From positions 12,677,501 through 12,741,500 of the forward strand of contig NC_064447.1 of NCBI RefSeq assembly GCF_023343835.1: DNA of 64,000 nucleotides, written 5' to 3'. This DNA is from Lagopus muta. Its lineage: Eukaryota > Chordata > Aves > Galliformes > Phasianidae. Shown here piece by piece: positions 33,601 through 48,600 of this stretch (the first letter of the stretch is position 1; each line of letters starts with the position of its first letter). A model generated the notes under the pieces. The model worked only from the letters and a program-made list of their open reading frames with translations, was not told the DNA's origin and made no database searches. The position numbers and the translations under genes are program-made.

Positions 33601-36600
33601 TGGAGGAGTACGTTCTGGACATGCTGCGGGATCAGCTCAACCGGCGCCAGCCCATGGATAACGTGTCCAGAAACCTCCTTCGTCTGCTGACAGCAACTTG
33701 TGGCTACAAAGAGGTGCGACAGATGGCTGTGCAAAGGCTGGAGATGTGGCTGCAGAATCCAAAGGTGAGGATGGAGACTGCTGGACCTTGAATTTTTTGC
33801 ACCTGGTCTGAAATTCAGCCAGTAAGGCGAGTTCCATTTCTGTTCTGTGTTGGCCGGTGGCTGCAGTTCTCCTGTTCTTCCTCTGCAGTTGACCAAGCCA
33901 GCGCAGGACTTGCTCATGTCTGTTTGTATGAACTGCAACACTCACAGCTCAGAGGACATGGAAGTTATCTCCAACCTGATCAAAATTCGTCTCAAGCCAA
34001 AGGTCCTTCTCAACCACTACATGCTGTGTGTCAGGTGAGTGAGTGACTCCGTGTGGATGATGTGCCCAGGGCCTTGGCTCTGGATGGGCTTGCTAAATAT
34101 CTGCTTTGGCCATGGGAGATTGGGTCACATTCACACGAAATTCGTTGGTGTGGAAACCCTTCAGTAATCCTTTAGCATCTCTGAACACACCTACTGCACC
34201 TCCTTTAGTTTTGTGTATTAAATGCTTCAAAGAAAAATCAGAACATGAATCTAGCTGAAGCCTAAGCTTACAAACATCTGGTCTTCCCTTGCAGAGAGCT
34301 GCTGAATGCACACAGGGATAACCTGGGAACTACGATTAAGTTTGTGATCTTCAATGAACTTTCAAATGCAAGGAATCCCAACAACATGCAGATCCTGTAT
34401 ACTGTTCTTCAGCACAGCTCAGAGCAAGCGCCAAAGGTAGGTGTAGCATCTTGTGTGACCACTGGTGGGCTCAGATCCCTGCCTGCAAGTTTTAGCTGAA
34501 CTGTGTCTCAAATGAAATCTTCCCACAGGCAGCTGTGTGTGTGTATCATACTGTTTTGAGATCACCTTGTTTAACTTGCTATGAATAAATGTGTATGAGC
34601 ATCTTTTGGCTCCCACATTCAGAGCGACCAGACTTGTGGCGATGAAATGTCATTAGAGACACGTATTATAGCTCACAGGTGTCTGAACGACAAACAATAT
34701 CCTTTTTGTTTTGTAATTGCTGATGTTTGCAGTGCACTGACAGTCCTGTTTTCCCTCAGTACCTAGCAATGGTGTTCCAGGATCTTTTGACTACTAAGGA
34801 TGATTACCTGCGGGCTTCACGGGCTCTGTTACGAGAGATCATCAAACAAACAAAACATGAAATCAACTTCCAGGCCTTCTGCCTGGGCCTCATGCAGGAA
34901 CGAAAGGAGGCCCAGTATGCAGAAATGGAATTCAAGGTAGCACTTTGCTTGCTCTATGGGTGGTACCAGGGGTGTGCTGGGCTTTTCTGTGTCTGGTCTT
35001 TTTCCCCTGTTATTTGGGTGACTCAGTTTTGTGTCTTGCAATTCATAGCAGATCTTCCATATTCCGTTTCCAGACAGTCACGACTTTATCTTTTTATGAT
35101 GGAACACTTCAGAAGATGGCTGTAATTTGGTTCTCTTGTTTTCAGGAGCGGTTTGTCATCCACATAACTGATCTTCTAGCTGTCTCCATGATGCTTGGTA
35201 TCACAGCCCAGGTGAAAGAGGCTGGAATTGCCTGGGACAAAGGAGAGAAAAAGAGTAAGCATAAAAACCTAGCTTCCTTCTGAAGATGGGTATTTTGTTA
35301 GATATCTCCAGGCAGTGCTGGGACTGAGTTACAGCTAGAATTAGAAAGAAATGTATGCCAGTGTTCTGAATAGAGGTATGGGGCTGATGGTGTTATCCCA
35401 CGACCAAGAGAACTGTATGTAGTTGTGGCATTTGCACGTTGGCTGAATAGATGGGTGCCTTTTGTGGGACAAGGTCACGTCTGGGGGGGGCAGCAGTAAG
35501 GATCACCAAGTACATGTTTCTGAGGTGGCAGAGCTTTTGGGATAGCACTGAAGTGACTGCTGAGATGCCTTCTCATGGTCTTTACTCCTCTGTACTATGT
35601 TTTGGGATTTTGTTGCAGCATGCATCAGAAAGTGAAGCATGTGTGCTTTCAGTGTTGGGGTGCTAAAGACTCTGACTTCTTTCAGAGCATTGGTTACTAC
35701 CTGCTCTTGAAATGTCTGCCATCTCCTGCTTTGCTCTGGATGGCATTCTTGTATGTGTGTAGATTTGTAATCTGACTGTCTTTCAGACTTGGAAGTGCTG
35801 CGCTCTTTCCAGAACCAAATTGCTGCTATCCAACGAGATGCTGTCTGGTGGCTTCATACAGTTGTTCCATCTATCAGCAAGCTGGCTCCAAAGGACTATG
35901 TGCACTGGTAAGAGAGTTACTTGGGAACCTACTGTGCGTATCCAGTCCCTTTCCCAAATGGCACGTTGTAAAGGCCCTTGCATGTGTCCTTTGGAAATTC
36001 CTTGTGACAGGTTATCTGATCACAGATGATTCTTGTGGACTCCTTGTTATCCTGTCTGATGTCTTTTCACTGTGGAAAATGAACTGTTGAATGTGTTGTT
36101 GAGACTCACACGGATCATGTTTACTGTCCTCTCTGTTCTGACAGCCTCCACAAGGTGCTTTTCACAGAGCAGCCGGAGACCTACTACAAGTGGGACAACT
36201 GGCCCCCTGAGAGCGACCGCAAGTGAGTGCATGCTCCGTCAGTAGCTGGGGACACAGGCAGAGCTGCTGTAGCTAGGGGCAAAGGAACTGGTGTTTTCTG
36301 GCGCAGTTGCTCCGGTCTCCCTGCTCTTCTTGATTCTTTTTCCCTGTGCCAAGCTGTTCTGTATCTTAATGCTGTAATGGTGAGAAGGACAGCCCTGTAC
36401 TGGTGTAATGCTAGGGAGCTCAGACTCGCACAGACTGAAGTGCAGAGGTACAAAGCAACACAAGCAATTTGTTTCAGATAGTTGCATTTGGACCTGGAGA
36501 CCAGGAAAATGGTTGGAAGCTAAACTGTGCTTTATTTTCTGCTCAGGTGAGCTGTAGGGTCTGTGGAGGGTTTCAGCAGAGGGTTTCGTGCTGCCGTCAA

Positions 36601-39600
36601 GAGAAGCACGATTGATTGTCTGTTGTCTCATGCAGCTTCTTCCTTCGCCTGTGCTCTGAGGTGCCCATCCTCGAGGACACGCTGATGCGGATCCTTGTGA
36701 TTGGTTTGTCCCGGGACCTTCCTCTTGGCCCTGCGGATGCCATGGAGCTTGCTGACCACTTGGTGAAGCGTGCTGCAGCTGTGCAAGCAGATGGTGAGAC
36801 TGTACAGAGCTCCAGCCAGCAAGTGGTTCCTTCTGGCTGTGTCTGCTCAGCACCGCTCAGAGCTGAGGCAGCTCCTGCCGTATTCCAGAGAGCCTCTGCA
36901 TCGCTCAGACGTGTTTTAATCTTGATGGCAAAGCATTTGGCTCACAGCCAGCTGTATATTGCTGTTGCTTTCTCACTGGAGAAGAATCTTATTTTCTCCT
37001 ACCATTTCTGCCCGTTACTCGTCATCAGTCATTGGGGTGTCTGGGAAATACTGGTTTTGGTGAGGATGAGAGGCTGTGATTTGCCACCCAGAGACTTGAG
37101 TTACCACTTCTAAATCCAATTCAGTCCGTTATCCAGACAAGGAAATGAGCAGAAATTTTTAGGCCGTTCAGAAGTGTTGGAAGTTAAAGAAATTAACCCA
37201 CGTGTTCTGCGGTCTTCTCATTTATGGCTTGTTTTAAGTGTTGCTGCTTTTTGAGCTGTGGTTTTTTAATGCTGTAATATCATGAGAACAAGACCACAAT
37301 GACATAGTTGCTTGAAGCTGAATTTTTGTTGCTTTGTTGGTTTTCTTGAAGGACTTTCAGCAAGGTAGACTGGTCAATAACTTGCTTTGTTTTTTCCTCT
37401 CCCCCAGATGTCGAGGTCCTCAGGGTAGAGAGAATCCAGCTGATTGATGCTGTCTTAAATCTGTGCACTTATCACCACCCAGAAAATATTCAGTTACCCC
37501 CAGGGTAAGGCTTATCACATATAGATAATCTCAGTGTGATCTAGTTCATTTTCACTTTACAACTGGCAGTTCTAGTTCACAGATTTCAGGATGCTTTTTC
37601 CAGTTACAATTTTTAGTAATGAAATCCCAGAGAAATCTTTTCAATGTTGTGCGCTGGTGAGAATTTCTCCTAGGCAAAGATAGTTCTGAGTCACAGAATG
37701 GACTTTTCTTTGCAAGAACTCTGGTCTTTCTGCTCTAGAAATGTTCAGCTGAACTCTGCTGTCACACTTGCAAGAGATTTCTTTTTTTCCTGGAAACTAC
37801 TGAACCGGTGTTGCCAGATCCAAACAGTGTGTGATTAAGTAGAACAGTTTTGTAGTGGCTTCCAGTAACCAAATTGCTTGTATCTATTGATGGCTTTTGT
37901 AGGTACCAGCCTCCAAATCTAGCTATTTCTACCCTGTACTGGAAGGCCTGGCCTCTCCTGCTTGTAGTGGCTGCATTCAATCCTGAAAACATTGGTGAGT
38001 GAGCATTTTCCTGGGTACCAGTTCTGCTGCAACAACTGGCTAAGGGACTTGCAAGTTTGCTGTGCTGCATGCTCCTCGTGTGTGTGAGAATAAACAGTGA
38101 GGGGGTTTCGACTGGCATGCGACTGGAGTCAGTGTCTGTGCCCTGAACGTGGTGGGATGTTCCACAGTAAGCTTGTCTCTCCATGACTTGGATTGTGATA
38201 GAATCTCTGTAAAAGCTCTGACTTTTTCCTGTTTTCCTGAATACCTTTCTCTTCTATGCTGTAGGTCTGGCTGCATGGGAGGAGTACCCCTCTCTAAAGA
38301 TGCTCATGGAAATGGTCATGACAAAGTTAGTACGTCTACATCCCTCTATAAATTGAGTGTTTCTGAATTCAGCTTGTGTCTATTGGCTTCTTCCATTTAG
38401 TGGAGCTGGCAGTAGTGCTGCTGTTTAAGTGGGAAAGGAGTTTTCCCCCAGGAGAACATAACCAGCAAGGGATGACTGTGATGTAAATTTGCTGAAAGGT
38501 TCTCAGTCTCCCTGGCACTGTTGGGAAGGTGCCTTTTTTTGTGTGTGTGTTTTCCCTAATAACATGGGGACATTCTTGTTTCATAAGTCTTAAATGGAGC
38601 AAGATAACTGGTCTTTTTGCTTGTTTTCTCAGTAATTACTCCTATCCTCAATGTACCTTGACGGATGAGGAGACACGCACAGAGATGATTAATCGTGAGC
38701 TTCAAATCTCCCAGAGGGAAAAACAGGAGATCCTCGCATTTGAGGGTCATCTGGCTGCCGCATCCACAAAACAAACCATCACAGAGAGCAGCAGCCTCTT
38801 GCTATCCCAGCTGACAAGTCTGGACCCTCAGTGAGTACCCTTGTACTCTGTTGGTATTGGGAAATCCCAGTTAATCCTGGTCAGGAACTCCTGCTGCTAA
38901 TAAGGAGGTTGGTGGGGGTAGGACATGTAGGATACGTGTTGCAACTTGTATGTAGTCTTCATGCACTGCTGAACTGGCTGATCACAATGAAAGTGTGCCT
39001 TGTATGTGATTAACCTCTTGTTTCTCTGGCAGGGGCCCTCCACGCAGGCCTCCACCGCATGTCCTGGAGCAGGTGAAAAGCCTGAACCAGTCTCTTCGCT
39101 TGGGCCACCTCCTGTGTCGAAGTCGTCATCCCGACTTTCTTCTCAACATCATTCAAAGGCAGGTAAGCTCCACGGATGGATTGGCAAAATTAGGATCTGA
39201 TCTCTTCTCTCTAAAGCTTAAGCAGAGTGAAGGACAGGAGGGAGCTGAGTGTGGTGCAGGAGAGGGTGGCTTATTGCTCATGAAATGATTAGTGCTGCGG
39301 CAATGTTCTGCTGATCCTGCGTTGTCATTCCCTGCTTCATAGGCTTCATCGCAGTCAATGCCATGGCTCGCAGATCTGGTTCAATCCAGTGAAGGCTCCT
39401 TGGATGTCTTACCTGTGCAGTGCCTTTGTGAATTCTTGCTTCATGATGCTGCTGATGAGTCGACCTCAGGTGAAGAAGAGGAGGAGGGTGAGAGTAAAGA
39501 GCAGCGTGCCAAGAAACGCCAGGTGAGTGGTCCATGGGGCTCAGTTCTGTTACCTGCTTTCAGTGTATCCTGGATTTGTTTTCACTGGAAAGGGCAACTT

Positions 39601-42600
39601 CTCGCTCCACAGAGACAACAGAAACAAAGGCAGCTGCTTGGACGGTTGCAAGACTTGCTTTTGGGTCCCAAGGCAGATGAACAGACAACCTGTGAGGTGC
39701 TTGACTATTTCCTGCGACGCCTGAGTTCCTCCCAGGTGGCTTCACGGGTCCTGGCCATGAAGGTGAGCAAAAGAAAAATCTTTTCAACTAGGGCTTATCA
39801 GAAGCTGAGGGTTGAGAGCAGTATTTTGTGTCATCCTTCTTGGCTAACTCATCTCGATCTGCAGGCCCCATCAAATGCACTTGTGCTTCCTGCTGCTCAG
39901 AATCTTCTCTGTCCAACAGCCAAGTAGTACCATTTTAAGATAAAGCTGGATTTTGCTGTTTCCTGTGAAGTTCACGTGTAGACTCAGCAGATTGTGAAGT
40001 ACAAGGAGTAATTGGCAGCAGCTGTTTTCCGTGGGGAGTGTAAATTAGTAAATGCCTGGTGCTCTAGAGCACAGTCAAGGCAGGCAGAATTGCAGAGTTT
40101 GAGATTATGCTTACAGAGGACTGAAACTTTAAGCAGGGTAGCTGTCAAGCAAACAAGTTACATGTTGGAGGTTGTGTGCGTGGCAGTTGGATCACTCCCT
40201 GATGTCTGAAGCTTGTTTCTCTTCTACTCATTAGTATGAAACTGGTGGGTCCAGCTGTGGCCTCATACACACAGGCTGTGTTTGTGTGATTTCTGCAGGG
40301 CTTGTCTTTGGTGCTATCAGAAGGAGGACTGCGGGATGGAGAAGAGAAAGATCACCCCATGGAAGAAGACTCTGGTGATTCTGAACTGCTGCAGGGTTAT
40401 CAGTGGCTGCTGAGAGACCTCCCAAGGCTGCCACTGTTTGACAGTGTTAGAGCAACAACAGCTGTTGCCTTGCAGCAGGTAGGTGTTACCTGGAAGGGAT
40501 AAGTGACCAGCTCCTGGGCAAATATTCTTTATCCTGCTCATGCTAAAACAGATCTGAGCAAACTGTGTGGCTGTGGTGTTGTCACTTTTATATTCTCACA
40601 GAAGAGCATACTTTCTGCTGGTGCTTCTTTTCATCACTTCCTGATCTCTAATGAGAACCGTGTCATTCTAGGCCATCCACATGGAGACAGATCCCCAGAC
40701 CATCAGTGCTTACCTGGTGTACCTCTCCCAACATGCCCCCGTGGAGGAGCAGGGACAGCATAATGACCTTGCTCTGGTGAGAGACAGGATTGCAAAGACA
40801 GAGGGATTGCATGGGGAGCCCTGATGTGTTGAACTTGTTGCCCAGGGCAGTGGTGGCTTGCTGTACCAGCAGGATAGGTTTTTGGGAGCATGTGAAATTG
40901 ATAACTGCGTGGTTGTGTTTCTGGATATGTGATGGAGGGCGGCTTGTGTGTTTGGTTTCATATTCAAACAGAAAATCAAAGTCACGATCTCCAGTCTAGC
41001 AGCCCGTCTCAGATAGTATGGGCAATGCAAGAGCAGATAGTGTTTTGAAGGGAATGTCACCATCTGGCAGCATTTCTCAAGTAAGCAGGTGTTAAACCTG
41101 CATGTATCTGGAGAGAGAATGGAAAGTCAGGAACCTTAGTGGTGGAATATTCACTCTTCTGTAACTGAAATTGAATTTCTGACTCATTTTTTTTTTTCCT
41201 TGTTCAAGTCTGGTGATTTTGGGATGGTTGGAATGTATATAGTGGTTATTCATTGTTCTCTGGGTGCTTTTTTCATTGCTTTGTAAGTCCACTGACCAAC
41301 ATCCTTTGTAACAGTCTTCTAGAGGCTCACTTGCATGGATCTAGAGATTCAAAGGCTCTTTCTGCTTTTTGTAGATCCTTTTAAATATATGGGTGTTGCT
41401 AAATGTTCAGAGAAACACCATTCTTACTATGCAAATACTGGTAAATGCTCCCTTTTCATGGGATGCATTAGAAAGCATCTGTGCTACAACTTGGGAGCCT
41501 GTAAGTTTTCACAAGATGCATGCAGATCGCTTGGTCTTTGTAATGTGATGATTCCTGTCCTGGCTACACGTGTTGGTCTCCAGAATCACGTTAACTGGGC
41601 TGACGATGGAAGCTGGAGGATGCAGCTTAGTAAGGCAGGAGGTTCTGTCTGTGTTCCTTTTGTAAAGACCTCACAGATGTTTTTCTCTTGCAGGACGTAG
41701 CCCGGCTCATAGTGGAGCGCTCCACCATCATGTCTCACCTCTTCTCCAAGCTGTCATACTGTGCTGAGTCAGATGCAGTACTTGTTGCTCTTCTCTCCAT
41801 CTTTTCTCGCTACATCAAATGCATGCGCCAGAGTAAGGAGGGCGAGGAGGTGTACAGATGGGTGAGTTCCTCCCTGCCTTTCGTAGGCAGGTAGAAGAAT
41901 GTTAACACAAAATGTGCCCGTGTGGGCTGCTGAAAATGTAGAAGCTGTGTCTGGTTCAAAAATTTCCTGATCTGAGAATAGTTAGAGGTCGATGTAGTAC
42001 CAAAAGTGTGTGTGTGTGTGTGTGTGTGTGTATACGTAAACATCACTTTGTTTTCCTTATTTTCTTTTGCCACTGTTGGAGATACTGGGGCTAGGCTGAA
42101 CTTAGGTCTGAGCAGACTTGTCCATTCTTATAGTTTCCTTTCACCTGCTTCTCACAGTACTCATTTTCTGTTCTTTCCCCACCATTGCTCATCTGTTTGT
42201 TTTTCTCCTTTTTTCCCAGTCGGAGTCACAGGATCAGGTATTCCTTCGTTGGACTAGTGGTGAAACAGCCACTATGCATATCCTTGTGGTGCATGCCATG
42301 GTCATTCTCCTGACACTAGGGCCACCTCAAGGTTAGTAACTGTACTCAGATTTGTTCAAGGGGTGCTGGGCTGCACAGAGAGCCTCTATCTGTGTAACAG
42401 GTTAGGTCAGTGCTAATTCTACCCACAGTTGTCCTTTGCAACATTTGCTAACAGCTGTAGTATTCTAATAGATATTGCTGCACTGAGTGAAGGATTTGCA
42501 GGCTGATTTGCTGCCTTCTGCAGAGAGCAGAAAGTATCGGAATGGTGTGTCCCTCCCTGCTAAACAAGGACTTCAAGGATTATTGTGGGATGAGAACTGG

Positions 42601-45600
42601 GCACTCAAATACACTCAGGTCACATTTCCATTTGATAGTGTTTATTCCTAAGTTGTCTCTAGCCTTTGAGCAAGAAAGGGTTTTGGTGGATTGATTTGTA
42701 CAGAGAAGGATAGAATATTCTAGGTCCTTATGTTCATAACAAAGATTTTTGTCTGCTTTTAAGCAGGGGATGGTGATTTTTACACACTATTGGATATATG
42801 GTTCCCGGAGAAAAAGCCCCTTCCTACTGCTTTTCTGGTTGACACCTCAGAGGAGGCCTTGCTGCTCCCCGACTGGCTCAAGCTGCGCATGATCCGCTCT
42901 GAGGTCCCGCGGCTCGTGGATGCAGGTGAGCTTGTGGGATGTTTGCTGGTGTTTCAGACCCTCCTGTAGGGAAGGTAGTCTGCTCTGCTCAGTTCTTCTG
43001 TGCGTCCAACTACGTGGGTGCTTGTATCAGAGCAGACCTTGCAGTGAGCTGCTTTTGTGTGCAGCTGAGTGATGGTGACTATTACTTCTAAAGCAGGGGA
43101 GAGCTTGTACAGCTTCTGTGTTTTCTGTGTGCTTTAAAGGAAACAGGTGTCTGTTATTTGGATACTATCTACACTATAACAGTTCAGCTCGAATTAAAGT
43201 ACGCAATCACCAGACACCAGGCACAGCTTTGCTTCTATAGGATGTGGTGTGCTTGCAATGTGGAGAGCAGTGGCTGAAGAATGCAAGCTGTATCTGTAGT
43301 TACTTCTGTCCTTGCACAGCTTATCAGTGCTGTCTTTTCTTCCTGGTGTTCAGAGCTTTGTCCCTTTCTTGCTAATTAAATGACAGCTCTCTATAGCCAG
43401 TGATTGAATTATTCAATAACTCCTGCCTGCAGCCATTAACAGGGAGGGTGGAAGTTATTTTTTTAATATGGATGATTGAGTTCCTGAGGTTTTGATCAAA
43501 TTAAACAGGAGATCAAATTAGTCAGTGAGTGAATTAACTGAAAGACGCAGTAAGAAGGCAGTGATTTGCAGAGCAGCGTAGGCAGCTGTCAGACTTCTGG
43601 CTTTAGGCTCTCTGCAGTCCTGTCATTAATGTGTTGCTTGGTCCAGCCAAAAGTACAATACCAGGTAATAAAGATGACCCTCTGTAAGCAATTTGGTGAT
43701 CTGGGAACTCAGTGCTTTTGTATTTCAGCCCTGCAGGACCTGGAACCACAGCAGCTGCTTCTCTTTGTTCAGTCCTTTGGAATCCCAGTTTCCAGCATGA
43801 GCAAACTCCTGCAGTACCTGGATCAAGCAGTATCTCATGACCCACAGACACTGGAGCAGAACATTATGGACAAGAGTAAGAGCTTTGTTGAGATTAACTA
43901 GGCATTTTACTTTGTCTTAAACAGTCATTGTGAGTACATCCCGTGACTTCCTTGTGTAAAACCCAAACTAGTTCACTGGGCTCTGTGGCAGCTGCTTTGG
44001 TGGCTCGTTGTCTCTGTTGAGACCACCCTAGTTCTTGTCTAGATGGCCCTTGACTGTATTTCCCAAAGAAGAGAAGGGTTTTTCTGAACTGGATTGTACA
44101 AAGTATGAATAGTCTGGAGGCTCAACTGTAAAAGAAACAGGCCTCATTTGCATCATGTTTACGAAGTCCAAATGAACAGCAGAATGTCTCCTCTGTGGTA
44201 GCTACACAAGCAGCGACCAATTCTGTAGTGCTTTACTGAAGAGGGAGAAGTAACGTATTCATATCTTGTCCTTTTTTCAGACTACATGGCTCACCTTGTG
44301 GAGGTTCAGCACGAAAGAGGAGCGACAGGAGGCCAGACTTTCCACTCCCTGCTCACAGCCTCCTTACCAGCCCGCCGAGGTACTGTCCAGGATAGCTTAA
44401 ACTTCTGAATATCCAAGTTGTCTTTCAAATGTCTTTGCTGCTCGAGGGAAGAATTCCAGCATTATTGGAGTTTTTCTATAGTTTTTTGTTCAGAGTAGTA
44501 TGGAAAAGCAGGTATTGCTTTGCCTTGAGGGAAAAGCTACTGGATTTCTCAGTACCTAGAGACAGGGAAGCTGAAGATCATTCAGTACTGGGGCTCCAGA
44601 TGCTACTTATCATAACAATATTTTCCTTTCTTTTTTTTTATTCTTACTACAGACAGTGCTGAGACTGCAAAGTCAAAATCTAGCCCTGAGAGCAATCAAG
44701 GCCAGAGCCGAATCCGGGCCTTAAGCCAGGTTCGGGTTCTGGGCCCAGAAGATGATCTAGCAGGCATCTTCCTGCAGGTACTGGTATAGCCTCGAGCTGG
44801 TTGTCCATCACCTCCTTTCCTGCAGCATCTTTGCAAAATCCGTATTGTTTATTTGCCTCTTTTGCTCCATTCTTCCTGCAGTGTTTGTAGGCAGGGAATA
44901 GGAGAGCCCTGCAGTAAGGCTGTGCTCTTACAGTCTGGTGGAGTTGATGTTGGATGGACTTGTTTTTTCGTGTAGTCTGAACATGATGTGGCTTTTGATC
45001 ACGCCTAATACTGTCAGTGCCTGCTAGCACGTTACCATCTCTGCATCTTGTTTGTTCTGTGTATAGTGCCTTTCGTCTCAGCAGTGCATGGAAGATTTGT
45101 GAAATGCTCACAGGGCCTTGGCAACAAAGCTGTATGCAAACAGCCTTTGTGCTTCGGCATGTCTGCTAGCAGAGCCTTCCTCTCTCTGTTGACTTCAAAA
45201 CAAACCTTCAGGGAATTAATTGGACAAGTTGATCGCCTGTATTTGGGTAGTGCAGTGATCCCCCATGGTGTCAGTGTTGACAGTCGGGTTGGTTTTGCAT
45301 AGGTGCTGTTCCTGTAGCAGGCACTAGAATATTGAAAAAGCTGTATCAAGGTTCTAGTTGGTTCACAGTCAGTCTGATCATACAAGGTAGATTGATCCTC
45401 TGCCTCGGGGTACTTTGTGGTATGGAAAGTCCTTTCATTTGCTTTCATAGACATATTCTGTTCTGCATCCTACCAGCTTTTCCCAATAAATCCAGACCCA
45501 CGATGGCAGAATTCAAACCTGCGCCCACTTGCCCTGGCATTACAGCAGGCCCTGGGGCAGGAGCTGGCTCAAATCCGCCAGGGAAACACACAGGTGACCG

Positions 45601-48600
45601 GGATCACAGCACAACTTCTGCAGGCAGTAGCTGCACTGATGAACTCACCACACAGTGGTGCACTGGTGATGGCTATGCATCGTAACCACTTCATCTCCTG
45701 CCCACTGATGCGCCAGCTGCACCAGTATCAGGTGAGTGGTGCTGGACAAGAATCTCTGTAGCACTGAACAAAGTAGGCTGGGGAGGAAACTAAATCTGCT
45801 GTGCATCTACTCTGTTGTGTGCAGATTTTCTACCTGTGTAATGCTAAAAACACAGCCTGGGAGCATAATACAAAGGGACTTAAGTTGTCTGAACATAAGA
45901 CAGCTGAATGCACATTGGCCACGTTAGCCTAGCACTGCTGAGAGTTGGGGCTTACCTTCAGGGCTAGGTGAACCTGAAGCAACATAGTAACGGTGGCACC
46001 CTGGGTTTGCAGCTGTGAGTCCCCTGTTTTGGAATCTCCAGTCTGTGCTGTTGTGTAGCATGGACATGTCTTGTAAGCCAGAGCATCTGCAGACAGTTTA
46101 TGAAAGGAAGCCTTTAATTCCTTAAAGAGAACTTCAGGGCAGGCTAAGAGTTACCAGTAAAATATCTCATGTGGAAGAAGGCACAAAGCTACCCTTAATT
46201 ATGCTTGGAGAGGTATTTTGTTTGTGACTGATGTTTTCTGCCTTGTGTTTCCACGTTAGAGGCTGCTGCCTTGATTTCAGTGAGGTATGGTCCATCAGAA
46301 TTGGTGTACTCTATGTATTCATGGCACTATGTGCCACTGTCTGCCCCTTCTGCTATCTTTGTTTTATTCTTGAAGTGTGTGTAAGAAGGTGTCTTTTGCT
46401 GTTCTCCCCAGCGCTGCATGCCACAAGACACTGCCTTCTCCTCCCTCTTCTTCAAAGTCCTCATGCAGATACTGCAGTGGTTGGACAACCCTGCAGTGGA
46501 AGATGGTCCTCTGCGTGCTCAGCTGAAGGGTTTTGCTGTGCAGTACTCCTCAAGGCACAGGATCAGTGACGGTACTGGCATTGTGCAGCTTGTGGGGTTC
46601 TGAGTGGACCAAGTGGGTTCAGAAAGGGACAGAAACAAAGCCAGTTTGCAGTAGACATTTGTTAGCATCTGAGTAAGCAGAGCAGATTTCTCAGGGAAAA
46701 ATTCCATTTGCTCAGGTAAGGAATCCCATACTAGCTGTAGACCTGGAAGATGAGCATGCAAGAATGCTCATGGAACAAGGTCATGTCATGACTTGTAGTT
46801 ATTGTCATCTGCCATCTGTTGGGAAGAGACTGTCACCGAGAGCTTCATCAGGGAAATGAGTTTGTGGTTATAGAGTGTTCTCTTAATCCACATTGTCCCT
46901 GAGAGCTGTCAAGAGCTGCAGAGGGAGTCGAATGACAGTGGGATGTTGTGGGTGTGTATGTTTGAGTAGTTGTGTGCCACTACAACATGGTGCCTCTGTG
47001 GAAGAGAGACCTGGTGTTGCCTGTCCCTCAGATGCCAACGCTGTAATTTCTTTGCAGTTCGAGGTGGTTTCTTGCACCTCACAGAAGCTCTGACTTTCCG
47101 TCATGACCCTGACTTGATCAGCTCCACAGTACGTGCCATTATTGCAACCCTGAAATCAGGAGAGAAGGGTAATGTGGAGCCAGAGCTCATCAGCAAAGGT
47201 ATGACTGTCTTCCTGCTCTCCTCTCTATCGCAGCAGCAGGTTGAAATTCCAGCACAGTGAGGGAGTACCTCATAGATAGGCAGTGGGAAGCAGGAAAATG
47301 CAAACTGATCTAAATGTGGCCTATTTTATATCCTCCTTTCCCTGTGCTGGTATGTGGGTTTGTCAGCTGTGACCTAGGACTGACTTACAGCAAACTGTCA
47401 GTTTCTGTTAACCTAATAAGAAATAGAAGTCTGCTATTCCAGATAGAAATGGTTTCTCTCTTCCTTACTGAGCCAATCTCTGGGGAATTCTGAACTGATT
47501 GATTGCCTTCATGAGACACTTAGAGCGTTTCATAGCTTTGACCACACATTGAGGTTAGTGACATCTCTTTACCTCTGCTAGTCCTTCAGGGCCTGATTGA
47601 AACTCACTCTCCGTACTTGGAGGAACTCCTCACAGTCCTCTTCTCAGCTACTGTGGAGACTCCTGCCAGATTTCCTGCCATGAAACCAATTGCTGTGGTG
47701 AGCTCCTTGTTGCTCCAGGACAAGGAAGAGACAACGGTGAAGAAAGAGCTGGACAGTTGCAGGTGAGCCTATGCAACGATGGGAACTCAGTGGGAGGTCT
47801 GGTTTCCTGGCATCACCTCTGATACTGGCTTTGTTTTCTCTGCAGTACCGAAGCTGCTTGGCTGGGGCCATCCTCTGGCCTTTTGAATGACTGGCTGGAG
47901 ATGTTGGACCCAGAGGTGATCAGCAGCTGCCCTGATCTCCAGCAGAAACTACTGTTCTCCTGGAACAAGGTAAGAGTTGTTGGGTAGAGAGACTGCTGTG
48001 CTAAAACCACCTTTGTGGGGTGCTGACCTACACCGTGAAAAAGGGTTATGGTGGAGTTTTATGTTTTGCCACATGTTACCATAACTGTTTGAGAGCAGCA
48101 CAGTCTGACTAACATAGAGATTCTGGTGCATCCTTCTCAATACGAGGCACATTTTCATCTTATCTTTGTATTTCTTCAGCTCTGTTCTTTTCAGGACTTC
48201 AAAGAGTGTTACAGACACAATGTAGTCCCATAATAGCCTATCACTCTGTGTTTTCATGTGTATTTTTGAAGACAATTAAGTAGCCTGCCCAGAAGTGCTA
48301 TACCAAAGCTAAGGCTAAAGCTGAATGTCATGACTTCTGCCATGTTTTAAACAGAACTGCAGTTCAAATCCTCAATCCACGTGTTCTGTTCTGTGCTGTC
48401 TGCTTGCTTGGATTGCCATCATCGTCTCTTGTGTCCACCTAACAGCAAGAATCTGTTCATACATCTCGATTTTTGGTCCTTTCAGGCAGGATCCCAGGTG
48501 CCCTCCTTCCGCCCGTATCTCTTGGCTCTCCTCACTCATCAGTCTAGCTGGACTACGCTGCACCAGTGCATCAAGCTTCTGCTTTGCAGAAACCGAGAGC

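Larger units (their letters stand above)
30651..37994 (+). other. INTS1: INTS1 exon map, coding exons 1-16
   Basis: 30651-30708, 30796-31086, 32127-32323, 32578-32715, 32811-32970, 33206-33311, 33578-33764, 33889-34034, 34295-34436, 34760-34936, 35146-35254, 35787-35907, 36145-36222, 36636-36793, 37408-37504 and 37903-37994. Boundaries were set by GT-AG signals, phase and conserved protein. The exon ending at 32715 has a weak donor (AAG|GTTGTT). The intron after exon 2 contains the nested CR1 copies. Confidence 0.88.

Noticed and set aside
34697-34710. ATATCCTTT resembling a U12-type 5' splice site
   Set aside because: It lies deep inside a normal GT-AG intron, with no exon edge at that point.
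42006-42031. GT repeat considered as a functional element
   Set aside because: It is a simple intronic microsatellite with no further structure.
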